From the NCBI GenBank assembly GCA_021732415.1, contig JAKFVC010000028.1:9187-42888 (forward strand): 33,702 bases of DNA. Direction: 5' to 3'. Source of the DNA: Planctomycetaceae bacterium (GTDB taxonomy: Bacteria > Planctomycetota > Planctomycetia > Planctomycetales > Planctomycetaceae). The stretch's first letter is position 1; each line of letters begins with the position of its first letter. The notes beneath the pieces are model-generated. The model was not told the DNA's origin. It saw only the letters and a list, made by a program, of their open reading frames with translations, and searched no databases. This document shows positions 24,984-33,557 of this stretch, one piece after another. The position numbers were made by a program, and so were the translations under genes.

Positions 24984-25049
24984 CCGAAGTCGCCAAGACT
25001 TCGGGGGCGTGTCCTTAACGCTGCCAGAACTCTTGGCGAGTTCTGCTAC
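24980..25049. repeat. Head-to-head pair of GTAG REP-like hairpins forming both stop codons
   Basis: Plus strand, from 24980: GTAGC, then CGAAGTC-gccaa-GACTTCG. Minus strand, from 25049: GTAGC, then AGAACTC-gccaa-GAGTTCT. The two stems differ at two positions and are compensated in both partners. TAG of the left foot ends the 24567 gene, and TAG of the right foot (25048-25046) ends the amidohydrolase on the minus strand. Confidence 0.9.
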
Positions 25050-25891
25050 AGTAGATTCAGCAGTTCGCGGCTGTCGCGGTAAATCAACCGCTCGATGGCA
25101 TCGCGATTCAGCCGCGGTAGAGCGCTCCCCTCGAGCATCTCGTTCAGTTTTCTCAAGCCCGCAACGGTCGCATTGACGGTCGTGAACGGGTAATCGGTTC
25201 CGAACAGGACCTTATCCCACACGCCATATTCCTGAACCAGCATCAGGCTGTGATAGCATTGAAATGGACGGTAATGCAGCGCGCTCAAATCGCAGTAAAC
25301 ATTGCGATGCTTCCGCGCGACGACGATGGCTTCCCCCTCATAAGGATGTCCCAAATGAGCCATGATGATCCGCACTTCGGGAAACCGCGTTGCTACCGGA
25401 TCGAGATGTCGCGGCAACGTGCACTCCAGCGGGGCCTGCGCAACGAAGGTCGTTCCCGTGTGCAGCAAGACGGGCAATTGGTGACGCGTGGCGTACTCCC
25501 ACAGGTAATCCAGTTCGGCATCTTGCGGATGAAAGCCCGCATACATCGGCAGCAGCTTGATGCCACGTAAGCCGTACTCGCGATGTCCTTGTACCAGTTC
25601 ATCCTGCCAGCCGGGTTGAGTGGGATCGACCGACAGAAAGCCGATCAAGGTGTCAGGATGTGCCGCGACGTAATCAGCGACGTACCGGTCATCCACCCAC
25701 AGGCCACTCAGTCGAGCCTTCCCACCAAACACGACGGTAACGGTATCGTCGGGCGCCGATTTGCGGTATTCGTCATAATGGACAGTCAGGTCGAGTTCGG
25801 TGCCGGCTTTTGCTCCACGCGCTTGCTGGCGGAAGTCGTCGCTGAAGTGGAGTGGATACTTCCAGGCGTGACTATGAACGTCGAAGATCAT
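25046..25891 (-). CDS. Amidohydrolase family protein (amidohydrolase 2, TIM barrel)
   Basis: 281 residues of the amidohydrolase superfamily branch that holds metal-dependent hydrolases and decarboxylases. DVHSHAW at residues 4-10 is the HxH metal motif at strand 1. GLRGIKLLPMY follows, then PVLLHTGTTF and IIMAHLGHP with the histidines of strands 5 and 6. LFGTDYPFT contributes the aspartate of strand 8. It starts at ATG 25891, with no strong ribosome binding site. It is a monomer-length enzyme without signal peptide, presumably cytoplasmic. It lies next to the enolase-superfamily enzyme across the REP pair at 25911, suggesting a shared catabolic task. Substrate unknown; lactone hydrolysis or decarboxylation are possibilities from family membership only. 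Confidence 0.88.
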   Translation of the reverse strand: MIFDVHSHAWKYPLHFSDDFRQQARGAKAGTELDLTVHYDEYRKSAPDDTVTVVFGGKARLSGLWVDDRYVADYVAAHPDTLIGFLSVDPTQPGWQDELVQGHREYGLRGIKLLPMYAGFHPQDAELDYLWEYATRHQLPVLLHTGTTFVAQAPLECTLPRHLDPVATRFPEVRIIMAHLGHPYEGEAIVVARKHRNVYCDLSALHYRPFQCYHSLMLVQEYGVWDKVLFGTDYPFTTVNATVAGLRKLNEMLEGSALPRLNRDAIERLIYRDSRELLNLL

Positions 25892-25910
25892 GATGGACTC
25901 GCCGAATGTC

Positions 25911-25974
25911 GTAGCCCGACTCTCTGAGTCGGGTGCGTTTTACGAAGAATACCCGACTCAGAGAGTCGGGCTAC
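25911..25974. repeat. Perfect inverted pair of GTAG REP-like hairpins
   Basis: Bases 25911-25934 and 25951-25974 are exact 24-bp reverse complements around a 16-base spacer. Each arm begins with GTAG and folds itself as CCCGACTC-tct-GAGTCGGG. This is the cleanest REP-type pair in the window. It lies in the 93-base gap between the amidohydrolase start and the end of the enolase-superfamily gene. Confidence 0.92.
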
Positions 25975-25984
25975 AAGCAGGCGA

Positions 25985-27100
25985 TTACATCGCATGCTCG
26001 CGAACGACCGCCCAATCCACATCCACGCCCAATCCCGGGCGATCGGTGATCGTAACTCGAGGCCCATCGATCGCGATCGGATTGGTGACGATACGAGCCG
26101 CGTGATATTCCGGGCCCAACATGTCTCCGGGGAATTTCTCTACCTGCATATTGGGGCACGCCACCACGACGTGGGCCATCGCCGCAGTGCCGATGTCCCA
26201 TTCCAGGTTGGATCCGATGCTGCAACCCACTCCGTGCTGAGCTGCGAAGTCAACAATCGCTTTCGACTTGCTGATGCCGCCGTTCTTGCCGGGATAAATG
26301 CTGATCAAGTCGCACGCATTATTTAGCACTAGTTCCCGCGCGTGATGCATGTCGAAGCACATATCATCGGCCATCACGGGGGGCTTCGTTTCTCGTCGCA
26401 CGCGGGCCAGCCCGTGATAGTCGCCGTCGGGCGTGGGCTGTTCGTTGAGCGAGATATTGCAGTCGGCGAGTTCGTTGACGCAATGTATGGCCGTGTCGAC
26501 ATCCCAGCCGCAATTGGCATCGATCGTCAACTTACGATGCGGACCAATTGCCTCGCGGACCGTTCGCACTCGTTCAATATCGGCCGCAGCCGGGCCACCC
26601 ACTTTCACCTTGATCGTTTGAAACCCTTCGCTGACGAGTTCGAGAGCCCGTGCCCGCGCATGATCCGGAGCATAAGCGCCCATCGAGAAGCGACACTCGA
26701 CCGTCAACGGCCGCACGGCGCCTCCCAGCAGTTCATAGACCGGTTTGTTGGCGGCCTTCCCGGCGATATCCCAGCAGGCCATCTCAATGGCCGCCTTCGA
26801 AAACCAGTTGTGCCGCGAGGTCCGGTCCATGCGCCGGTTGATGTCTTCGATGTTGGTCGGGTCGGCCCCCATGATCGCGGGGCCGAAGGTATTATCGAGA
26901 ATCGCCTTGGCTCCCCAGACCGTCTCACCACTCCACAGCGGCATGACAGTTGCTTCCCCGACTCCTTCGATCCCGGCGTCCGTTCCGATACGCACCAGGA
27001 TGTATTTGGATTCAATATGCCAACCGAGCGACGTCACCATATGACGGGCGGGTTTCAGCGGGATCCGGACGGCGGTCGTTTCGAGATGCGTGATCTGCAT
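25985..27100 (-). CDS. Enolase superfamily enzyme, mandelate racemase/muconate lactonizing type
   Basis: 371 residues. The N-terminal capping domain (1-115) leads into a TIM barrel. Barrel residues visible are the KxK pair K164/K166 (FQTIKVKVGG), metal ligands D194 (TIDANCGWD), E220 (SLNEQPTPDGD) and D245/D246 (MADDMCFD), and K272 (YPGKNGG). The KxK plus lysine arrangement points to the muconate cycloisomerase-like subgroup rather than the glucarate dehydratase one. ATG 27100 is used; an ATG at 27145 is possible but would run through the candidate operator at 27123. It is divergent from an MFS transporter and followed by an amidohydrolase on the same strand. The natural reaction (cycloisomerisation, racemisation, epimerisation or dehydration) is undetermined. 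Confidence 0.92.
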   Translation of the reverse strand: MQITHLETTAVRIPLKPARHMVTSLGWHIESKYILVRIGTDAGIEGVGEATVMPLWSGETVWGAKAILDNTFGPAIMGADPTNIEDINRRMDRTSRHNWFSKAAIEMACWDIAGKAANKPVYELLGGAVRPLTVECRFSMGAYAPDHARARALELVSEGFQTIKVKVGGPAAADIERVRTVREAIGPHRKLTIDANCGWDVDTAIHCVNELADCNISLNEQPTPDGDYHGLARVRRETKPPVMADDMCFDMHHARELVLNNACDLISIYPGKNGGISKSKAIVDFAAQHGVGCSIGSNLEWDIGTAAMAHVVVACPNMQVEKFPGDMLGPEYHAARIVTNPIAIDGPRVTITDRPGLGVDVDWAVVREHAM

Positions 27101-27122
27101 TGAGGGATAGCCCTTGTAGTGG

Positions 27123-27134
27123 ATTGTCGACAAT
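27123..27134. promoter_or_regulatory. Candidate operator ATTGTCGACAAT
   Basis: A perfect 12-bp palindrome in the divergent gap between the enolase-superfamily gene and the MFS gene. It matches 10 of 12 bases with the site upstream of the GntR/FCD regulator (15954-15965), so it is a candidate target of that regulator. Confidence 0.45.
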
Positions 27135-27221
27135 CGGAGCGTCATTCCATAGCGAGCGGTCGGCTTTCAGTATATAGTCGCTACGTCAAACCTGACACCA
27201 AAACCACGCGAGGTGCAACTG

Positions 27222-28565
27222 GTGAGCCAATCCCCCGATTTTCCTGGCGAACGACCGAGTAACGCCCGGTACACCGTTCTGGCGTTTATGTGCTCACTGG
27301 CCTTCGTGCTCTATCTGGATCGTATCTGCATCGGTCAGGCAGCCACCGCCATCATGCGGGACCTGAACCTGACGAAAACCGAATTCGGTTATGTCGCGGC
27401 GGCATTTACTCTAGCCTACGCACTCTTCGAAGTCCCGATCGGCTGGTGGGGTGATAAATACGGCTCCCGCGGTGTGCTGGCCCGCATTGTCGTAGGTTGG
27501 TCTTTTTTCACCGCCCTGACTGGCGCGGCGACGGGCCTGATGTCACTGATCGTCATTCGGTTCTTGTTTGGAATGGGGGAAGCCGGAGCGTTCCCCAATA
27601 CGGCGCGGATCCTGTCGCGATGGTTCCCGACCGAACGCCGAGGCATGGCGCAGGGGCTCGTGAATTCTGTCTCGCTGATCGGTGGTGCCATCGCGCCGCT
27701 GCTGACTTCGGAACTGATCCAACGTATTGGCTGGCGTTGGACGTTCGTGCTCTTCAGCATACCCGGCGTCGTCTGGGCCGCGGCCTTTTATTGGTGGTAT
27801 CGCGATGATCCCCAGACACATGCCGCAACCAACACTTCCGAACGGCAACTGATTGCCGCGGGGACGTCGTCTCACCAGGGGGCAGCACATCCACCGATCC
27901 CTTGGGCCATCGTCCTCAGCAGTCCGCAAATCTGGCTGATGGGATGCATCTTGATGTGTACAGCCTTCAATTCGTACTTCTACTTTACCTGGTATCCCAC
28001 CTACTTGAAGGAAGGTCGCCAGGTCTCCGAATCCCTTGCGGGACGCATGGCGTTTATCGTCCTGTTGGGGGGGGCCATAGGCTGCATCCGCGGCGGGTTT
28101 ATTATCGATAAGCTCGTTCGCAAATTCAGCAATCGGCACCTGTGCCGGAGGCTCTATTCGAGTTCGGTGCTGGCATTGGCGGCCGTCTGCCTGGTGGCGG
28201 GACGGCACTGTGATTCACCGTACTGGGCCTCCATCTGGACGGCCGGCTCAGTGTTGTTCACGATGTCGACACTACCTGCCTGGTGGGGCGCGGTCACCGA
28301 TCTGAGCGGACGTCACATTGGCGCGTTATTCGGATTGATGAATTCTCTCGGCGGTCTGGGAGCCATCTCATCCCAGCTGTTTGTGGGGCGTTATGCGGAC
28401 TACATGAAATCGCACGGCCACGAAGGCCGCGCCCAATGGGATTCGATCTTTTATATCTATGCCGGCATTCTGGTACTCGGGGCGCTCGGCTGGTTAATGG
28501 TCAATTCCAGCCAATCGGTCGATCGGGAAGAAGCGCAGCCCGACTCTTCAGAGTCGGGGCATTAA
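27222..28565 (+). CDS. MFS transporter, ACS (anion:cation symporter) family
   Basis: 447 residues with about 12 transmembrane helices. LYLDRICIGQA in helix 1, GWWGDKYGSRG after helix 2, and RFLFGMGEAGAFPNTARI followed by SRWFPTERRGMAQG are typical of the ACS family of sugar-acid and organic-anion symporters such as hexuronate or glucarate carriers. GTG 27222 is selected because GAGG lies at 27210-27213 with 8-base spacing; a GTG at 27213 is the alternative. It is divergent from the enolase-superfamily enzyme and probably imports that enzyme's substrate or a precursor. The last residues (QPDSSESGH) are encoded by a REP-like hairpin, where a CAG codon occupies the position of the usual TAG foot. 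Confidence 0.92.
   Translation: MSQSPDFPGERPSNARYTVLAFMCSLAFVLYLDRICIGQAATAIMRDLNLTKTEFGYVAAAFTLAYALFEVPIGWWGDKYGSRGVLARIVVGWSFFTALTGAATGLMSLIVIRFLFGMGEAGAFPNTARILSRWFPTERRGMAQGLVNSVSLIGGAIAPLLTSELIQRIGWRWTFVLFSIPGVVWAAAFYWWYRDDPQTHAATNTSERQLIAAGTSSHQGAAHPPIPWAIVLSSPQIWLMGCILMCTAFNSYFYFTWYPTYLKEGRQVSESLAGRMAFIVLLGGAIGCIRGGFIIDKLVRKFSNRHLCRRLYSSSVLALAAVCLVAGRHCDSPYWASIWTAGSVLFTMSTLPAWWGAVTDLSGRHIGALFGLMNSLGGLGAISSQLFVGRYADYMKSHGHEGRAQWDSIFYIYAGILVLGALGWLMVNSSQSVDREEAQPDSSESGH
28535..28559 (+). repeat. REP-like hairpin inside the MFS gene 3' end (GCAG foot)
   Basis: GCAG followed by CCCGACTCT-tc-AGAGTCGGG, the same stem as at 15261 and almost the same as at 25911. It lies in frame within the MFS coding region. 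Its CAG at 28536-28538 sits where the TAG stop sits in murJ. Confidence 0.85.
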
Positions 28566-28602
28566 ATTTGGACTCCGGTAGTGAATCACCGCAGTCCAAA
28601 TT
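28565..28602. terminator. Bidirectional terminator-like hairpin between convergent genes
   Basis: AATTTGGACT at 28565-28574 pairs perfectly with AGTCCAAATT at 28593-28602. The stem continues, after a C/C mismatch, as CGGT with ACCG. It starts at the last base of the MFS stop codon and ends 8 bases before the stop of the DUF1501 gene on the other strand. The flanking A/T ends of the stem could act as T-runs in either direction. Confidence 0.55.
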
Positions 28603-28610
28603 GAGGGCGA

Positions 28611-30086
28611 CTACGCCAGGATATCTTTAATCACCTTGCCATGCACATCGGTCAAACGATATTGCCGGCCTTGAAACTTGAACGTCAGTCGTTCGTGGTC
28701 GATGCCTAATTGATTCAGAATCGTTGCCTGGAAATTGTGCACATCGACTCGGTTTTCCACCGCATTGAAACCAAAATCGTCGCTCTTGCCATAGGTGATT
28801 CCGGGCTTGATGCCACCACCCGCCATCCATGTGGTAAAGGCATACGGATGATGATCGCGACCCCATTGCGTGCGTTCGTTGATATTGCCCTGGATGAATG
28901 GCGTACGACCGAACTCGCCGCCCCAAACGACCAGCGTATCCTCCAACAGCCCGCGCTGTTTGAGATCCTTCACCAGTGCGGCAGCCGGTTGATCGGTATC
29001 GCGACATTGAATCTCAAACTGCGTCGACAGGTTGCGGTGATGGTCCCAGCCGGCGTGGAATAATTGAACGAACCGCACGCCTCGTTCAACCAGCCGCCGA
29101 GCCATCAAACAGTTGTGCGCGAACGACCCTTGCCGCTCCACATCAGGCCCATACATCTCCAGCCCAGCCTTCGTCTCTGTCGAGAAATCGGTCAGATCCG
29201 GGACGCTGGCCTGCATGCGATAGGCCATCTCATATTGAGCGATCCGCGTGTTGATTTCCGGGTCGCCGAATTCGGCAAAGTGCTCCGCGTTGAACTCGGC
29301 CAAGTCATCTAGCAGTCCACGTCGCACCTCGCGACTCATGCCGTCAGGATTGGATAAATACAGGACCGGATCGCCCGCACCACGAAACTTAACCCCCTGA
29401 AACTTGGAGGGCAGAAAGCCGCTGCTCCAGTAGAAGTCATAAAAGATTTGCCCGCACGTGGCCTCTTTATCGCGCGACGTCATCACGACAAAGCCCGGCA
29501 GGTCCTGGGTCTCGGAGCCCAGGCCATATGTCATCCAGGCCCCCATGCTCGGCCGCCCGGGCATTTCCGATCCGGTCAGAAAGAACGTAATACCAGGTGC
29601 ATGATTGACGGCATTCGTGTGCATCGATTTGATGAAACACAAGTCGTCCACGATCGAGGCCGTGTGCGGCAGGAAATCACAAGCCCAGGCTCCCGACTTG
29701 CCATACTGTTTAAATCCGGTGAATGCCGGAAACGCGAGCTTTTTTGCCCCCTGCGTCATCGTCGAAACGCGCTGATTCTGATGCACGCTTTCGGGAATTT
29801 CCTGCCCGCGCCATTTCTCGAGTTCTGGCTTATAGTCGAACATATCGACATGCGGCGGTGCCCCATTCATCAACAGATAAATGACATGCTTGGCCTTGGG
29901 GGCATGATGCGGCAAGGCTGGCAAGCCACCGAATCGCTGTTGCGGTTCCGCACCATTCAGATCGGGTGCCATCATTGACGCGAGCGCTGCTGAACCCAGT
30001 CCCATAGCAGAACCGGCAAACAACTGCCGACGCGTCATCTGAGCGGCGTGATTCAGGAAGTCGGGCGGTATGGCATTCGGTTGCAT
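28611..30086 (-). CDS. DUF1501 protein with Tat signal, PSD1 partner
   Basis: 491 residues. The Tat signal MTRRQLFAGSAMGLGSAALA begins at residue 17, after a short N-terminal extension. The DUF1501 body includes HVIYLLMNGAPPHVDMFDYK near residue 67, MHTNAVNHAPGITFFLTG, and VVWGGEFGRTPF followed by GRDHHPYAFTTWMAGGG with the probable metal ligands. It is larger than the 441-residue paralogue at 6674-7999 and only distantly similar. It follows the PSD1 gene (30331-33378) on the same strand, the standard planctomycete PSD1-DUF1501 arrangement, but the two are separated by 244 bases holding a long inverted repeat. ATG 30086 has AGG about 6 bases upstream, a weak ribosome binding site. Export in folded form is predicted; the substrate is unknown. 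Confidence 0.93.
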   Translation of the reverse strand: MQPNAIPPDFLNHAAQMTRRQLFAGSAMGLGSAALASMMAPDLNGAEPQQRFGGLPALPHHAPKAKHVIYLLMNGAPPHVDMFDYKPELEKWRGQEIPESVHQNQRVSTMTQGAKKLAFPAFTGFKQYGKSGAWACDFLPHTASIVDDLCFIKSMHTNAVNHAPGITFFLTGSEMPGRPSMGAWMTYGLGSETQDLPGFVVMTSRDKEATCGQIFYDFYWSSGFLPSKFQGVKFRGAGDPVLYLSNPDGMSREVRRGLLDDLAEFNAEHFAEFGDPEINTRIAQYEMAYRMQASVPDLTDFSTETKAGLEMYGPDVERQGSFAHNCLMARRLVERGVRFVQLFHAGWDHHRNLSTQFEIQCRDTDQPAAALVKDLKQRGLLEDTLVVWGGEFGRTPFIQGNINERTQWGRDHHPYAFTTWMAGGGIKPGITYGKSDDFGFNAVENRVDVHNFQATILNQLGIDHERLTFKFQGRQYRLTDVHGKVIKDILA

Positions 30087-30142
30087 GACGAGCCTGTTGG
30101 GCGAGATTTGATACGTTATGGAGTTCTAATCAATTCATTTAG

Positions 30143-30316
30143 GAGTTTTTTTGCCACGGATTGACACAGATTAAACACGGATAAAGTCAGCCTGAAAGTC
30201 TGTCTGTCCGGTACTCAAATCGAGACTTAGATCATCGGGCCTCGTTGGAAATTAGAGTCCCGAATACGATGACCCAATCCGTGTTTAATCTGTGTGAATC
30301 CGTGGCTAAAAAACTC
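30143..30316. repeat. Inverted repeat with arms of tandem CACGGATTAA units
   Basis: Bases 30143-30182 match the reverse complement of 30277-30316 at 38 of 40 positions around a 94-base spacer. Each arm holds three roughly 10-bp units (CACGGATTGA, CACAGATTAA, ACACGGATAA) and a T7/A6 run at its outer side. It occupies the gap inside the PSD1-DUF1501 gene pair; no gene is seen in the spacer. Confidence 0.88.
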
Positions 30317-30330
30317 TTCTTAATTCGTAC

Positions 30331-33300
30331 TTACTCTTTCGTAATCGCTTCGTCCAAATTCAGCATCAGATTGGCCAAGCCAGTCCAGGCCGCTAACTCG
30401 GCGGGGTTGAGCTGTGGATCCGGCTTGGATTCTCCCACTGCTAATAACTTCTGCGTGGCATCGGTGTTTTGTCCGTATGTCGTGCGTAATACTGCGAGAC
30501 GTTTTCCTAGTCGATCCGCCTCTTTTGCGGTGGGCTGGCGGCACGTGCAACGGCGGAACATCTCGCTGATTCGGGATGGTTCATCTTTCGATGCGGATGA
30601 CAGCAATGTTCGCTGAGCCAGCCCGCGGGCCGCTTCGATGTAGGTCACATCATTCAGCGTGACGAGGGCATGCAGCGGGGTATTTGTTCGATCATTCTTC
30701 ACCGAGCAATTCTGTCGATTGGCGATGTCGAAGAAGACCGTGGGAGCCGCAATACGTCGCCAGAAGGTATAGAGACTGCGGCGATACAATGCTTCGCCAT
30801 GATCCTGAGCGTACTGAATTCTGCCGAAGGTCGCGTCTTCCCACACTCCGGAAGGCTGATAGCCTTTGACCGGTGCTCCACCCGAGCGATCAATCAACAG
30901 ACCGCTCACGGCCAGTGCCTGGTCACGAATCATCCAGCTCGGCAAACGGAACCGCGGGCCGCGGGCGAGCAAGCGATTTTCGGGATCTCGTTCGGCCATA
31001 CCCGGTGCGATTTTTGATGACTGACGATAGGCGGCACTGGTGACGATCAGCTTTACCAGTCGCTTGACGTTCCAGCCACTTTCACGGAACTCGACGGCCA
31101 GCCAGTCTAAGAGTTCTGGATGGCTGGGGCGGTCTCCCTGGATGCCGAAGTCTTCCGTGCTCTTCACCAGCCCCGTGCCGAAGAACTGTTGCCAGAAGCG
31201 ATTGACGGTGACGCGCGCGGTCAGCGGATGAGTGGGTGAAACCAGCCACTGAGCGAGCGCGAGTCGGCTCTTCGGGGCATCTGCGGGGATGGGCAGAATC
31301 TCAGTCAACACACCATGCTCGACCTTATCGCTGGGGACGTTATAGGCACCTTTGACGAGGATAAACGTCTCGCGCGGCTGAGCCCGTTCTCGCATGACCA
31401 TCGTGCGCGGCAGTGATCGTTCGAAGCCATCGCGATTCTTGCGGGCGTCCTCGGCCACCTTCTTGGCTGCGACTAATGACGGCTCATTGTTGACATAGTA
31501 CTCGCTGATTTCCTTGCGTTGTGCGTCATCGCGTTTATCGGAGGCGACAGCAAGGGCTTCGCGAACCTTGTCCGGGATACTGCGGAAAGTGGCGGTCGGA
31601 GCATTCGTGACCGACAGGCGGAACCGGCCCAGAACATGACTGACATGTGGAGAGCGGAACTCGAGACGACAGAGGATCTTTCCATCTCCCGCCGCAGCCG
31701 GTGCCGACCGAACTTCGTAGAGACCCGTATGCGGCCGGCCGAATTCTGACGCGACGGCCCAACCGGTCTCGGGTTTGCCATCAAGTGTGGCACTCAAGGG
31801 AAAGCTGCCTTGTTCGAAGTCGGCTCGGATTGCCGCGAGTTCAAGGGGTTGTCCGTTCAATTGCAGTTTCAGCTCTGAGAGCACGAAATTGCCGTTGTCC
31901 GCTCGACCCGGTCCCTTGTTGACGAGCGAATCATCTGGCAAAGCTTCCAGTCGAATGCCCGTGAAGCTGGCCAGCGACGATTTGAAGGTGATGGCAAAAC
32001 TGTCCTGCGACGGATTCGTACCGCTCGCTAACAGGCTGCCATCTTCTAACACCTTGAGAGTCGCGCCGGTCTCGGACTTGGTGTCGACTACGGACAATAC
32101 GGTCCATTCCGGGCCGCCCGATTTCGCGAGAAGCTGAGAGAATTCCTGTTCCCAAGTGGCCTGAGCCGCTCGCACTTTTTTATCGAGCTCATCGCGGGTT
32201 TTGTTGGCGTCAGTTTCGACGACGCGCAGTTCGTCAAGTTTCTTCTGCTGTTCTGGCAACGCGAAGCTCAACAGCGGATTGGCCAGGCCGCCGGCGTCGT
32301 TCGCTCCACTTTCGTCGATCGAATTGAAGTACGCGGCGAGTTGATAGTATTCCTTCTGCGAGAAGGGATCGTACTTGTGATCGTGGCAGCGGCAGCACGT
32401 CAGCGTCAATCCCATCCAGACGGTGCCAGTCGTTTCGACGCGGTCCTGCACGTATTCGACGCGCGATTCCTCGGCGATACGGCCCCCCTCGCCGTTGATC
32501 ATGTGGTTACGATGAAAGCCGGTCGCAATCAGTTGCTCCCGCGTCGGGTTCGGCAGCAAGTCCCCCGCGAGTTGCTCGATCGTAAACTGATCGAAGGGCA
32601 TGTTCTTGTTGAAAGCTTCAATGGCCCAGTCTCGCCAATACCACATCGCTCGCGTGGGATCGCCCTGATAGCCGTTGGTATCGGCATAGCGTGCAGCATC
32701 GAGCCACTCCCAGACCATCCGTTCGCCATAACGTCGTGATTCCAACAACCGGTCGACCGCCTTTTCGTATGAGTCTGCCGACGTATCCGCGAGAAACGCG
32801 TCGAGTTCCTCAGGCGTCGGGGGCAAACCGGTCAGGTCGAGCGTCACGCGGCGCAACAGCTTGACGCGGTCCGCTTCGGCCGCCTGCGACAGGTTTTCAG
32901 TCGCCAATCGCGCTACGATGAAGGCATCTATCGGATTCTGAATCCGAGCCGTCGCCGGAACCATCGGTACGGCAGGCCGCACGGGGGCAATGAAGGACCA
33001 GTGTTTCGTGTATTGCCCACCCTCATCGATCCACCGCTTCAGCAACTGTTTTTGCACATCAGTCAGCTTGAGGTTCGACTTGGGCGGCGGCATGACCTCG
33101 CCGGGATCAGCGCTCAAAATGCGCAGGATGAGTTCGCTCTCCGCACTCTTGCCCGGCTTCACGGCCCCCGTAGCAGTTGCTCCAGCGAAGGAATCGAGTC
33201 GCAGGTCCGCCTCGCGATGTTTGGCATCGGGTCCGTGACAGTGAAAGCAGTTCTCCGACAGGATCGGCTGGATGTCGCGCCCGAAATTCACCGGGGGCTC

Positions 33301-33378
33301 AGCCGCGGCAGCCGTCATCACGCTCAGTAAAGGCAGCCAGAACCCGCATAGAACTCCGCATGCAAACCGTAATGTCAT
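30331..33378 (-). CDS. PSD1 protein: signal peptide, PSCyt1, DUF1549, DUF1553
   Basis: 1015 residues. It has a Sec-type signal ([22 protein letters not shown]), then a PSCyt1 domain with CFHCH at about residues 44-48 and [24 protein letters not shown]1549 follows ([31 protein letters not shown], then [12 protein letters not shown] with a second CxxCH). A coiled-coil stretch and a beta-rich segment with [17 protein letters not shown] come next. DUF1553 ends the protein ([34 protein letters not shown], and [13 protein letters not shown]). It is the classical partner of the DUF1501 gene downstream. ATG 33378 is chosen because it opens the signal peptide and has GAGG 9 bases upstream; ATGs at 33402 and 33417 are alternatives. 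It is only moderately similar to the PSD1 protein at 17042-20080. Confidence 0.93.
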   Translation of the reverse strand: MTLRFACGVLCGFWLPLLSVMTAAAAEPPVNFGRDIQPILSENCFHCHGPDAKHREADLRLDSFAGATATGAVKPGKSAESELILRILSADPGEVMPPPKSNLKLTDVQKQLLKRWIDEGGQYTKHWSFIAPVRPAVPMVPATARIQNPIDAFIVARLATENLSQAAEADRVKLLRRVTLDLTGLPPTPEELDAFLADTSADSYEKAVDRLLESRRYGERMVWEWLDAARYADTNGYQGDPTRAMWYWRDWAIEAFNKNMPFDQFTIEQLAGDLLPNPTREQLIATGFHRNHMINGEGGRIAEESRVEYVQDRVETTGTVWMGLTLTCCRCHDHKYDPFSQKEYYQLAAYFNSIDESGANDAGGLANPLLSFALPEQQKKLDELRVVETDANKTRDELDKKVRAAQATWEQEFSQLLAKSGGPEWTVLSVVDTKSETGATLKVLEDGSLLASGTNPSQDSFAITFKSSLASFTGIRLEALPDDSLVNKGPGRADNGNFVLSELKLQLNGQPLELAAIRADFEQGSFPLSATLDGKPETGWAVASEFGRPHTGLYEVRSAPAAAGDGKILCRLEFRSPHVSHVLGRFRLSVTNAPTATFRSIPDKVREALAVASDKRDDAQRKEISEYYVNNEPSLVAAKKVAEDARKNRDGFERSLPRTMVMRERAQPRETFILVKGAYNVPSDKVEHGVLTEILPIPADAPKSRLALAQWLVSPTHPLTARVTVNRFWQQFFGTGLVKSTEDFGIQGDRPSHPELLDWLAVEFRESGWNVKRLVKLIVTSAAYRQSSKIAPGMAERDPENRLLARGPRFRLPSWMIRDQALAVSGLLIDRSGGAPVKGYQPSGVWEDATFGRIQYAQDHGEALYRRSLYTFWRRIAAPTVFFDIANRQNCSVKNDRTNTPLHALVTLNDVTYIEAARGLAQRTLLSSASKDEPSRISEMFRRCTCRQPTAKEADRLGKRLAVLRTTYGQNTDATQKLLAVGESKPDPQLNPAELAAWTGLANLMLNLDEAITKE

Positions 33379-33557
33379 CTCGCGCGGCCTCGTCAGGGAC
33401 ATTTTCAATGAGGTCAATCAGGTTTCACCTTGGTAGTTTTTGATTCGTTCTGTTTAAGATACCCGCCGAGGCGACTTCAAGCTACCGCGAATCGGTCGGA
33501 GGTTAGCGGTCATACCGGAACTCAGCGGTTCTGGAAGGCGTGCATTTTCAAGGGCCG
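33379..33557. other. Region upstream of the PSD1 gene
   Basis: No gene is seen. A small hairpin, CCGGAAC at 33515-33521 with GTTCTGG at 33528-33534 (one G-T pair), is the only structure. The promoter of the minus-strand PSD1 gene must lie here, but no convincing hexamers are visible. Confidence 0.4.

Noticed and set aside
8021-30316. Intergenic palindromes as simple terminators
   Set aside because: Most lack a T-run, are far longer than terminators, and have mirrored copies or tandem-unit arms; only those at 1706, 22576 and 28565 are called terminator-like with a T-run or suitable A/T ends, and 313 tentatively.
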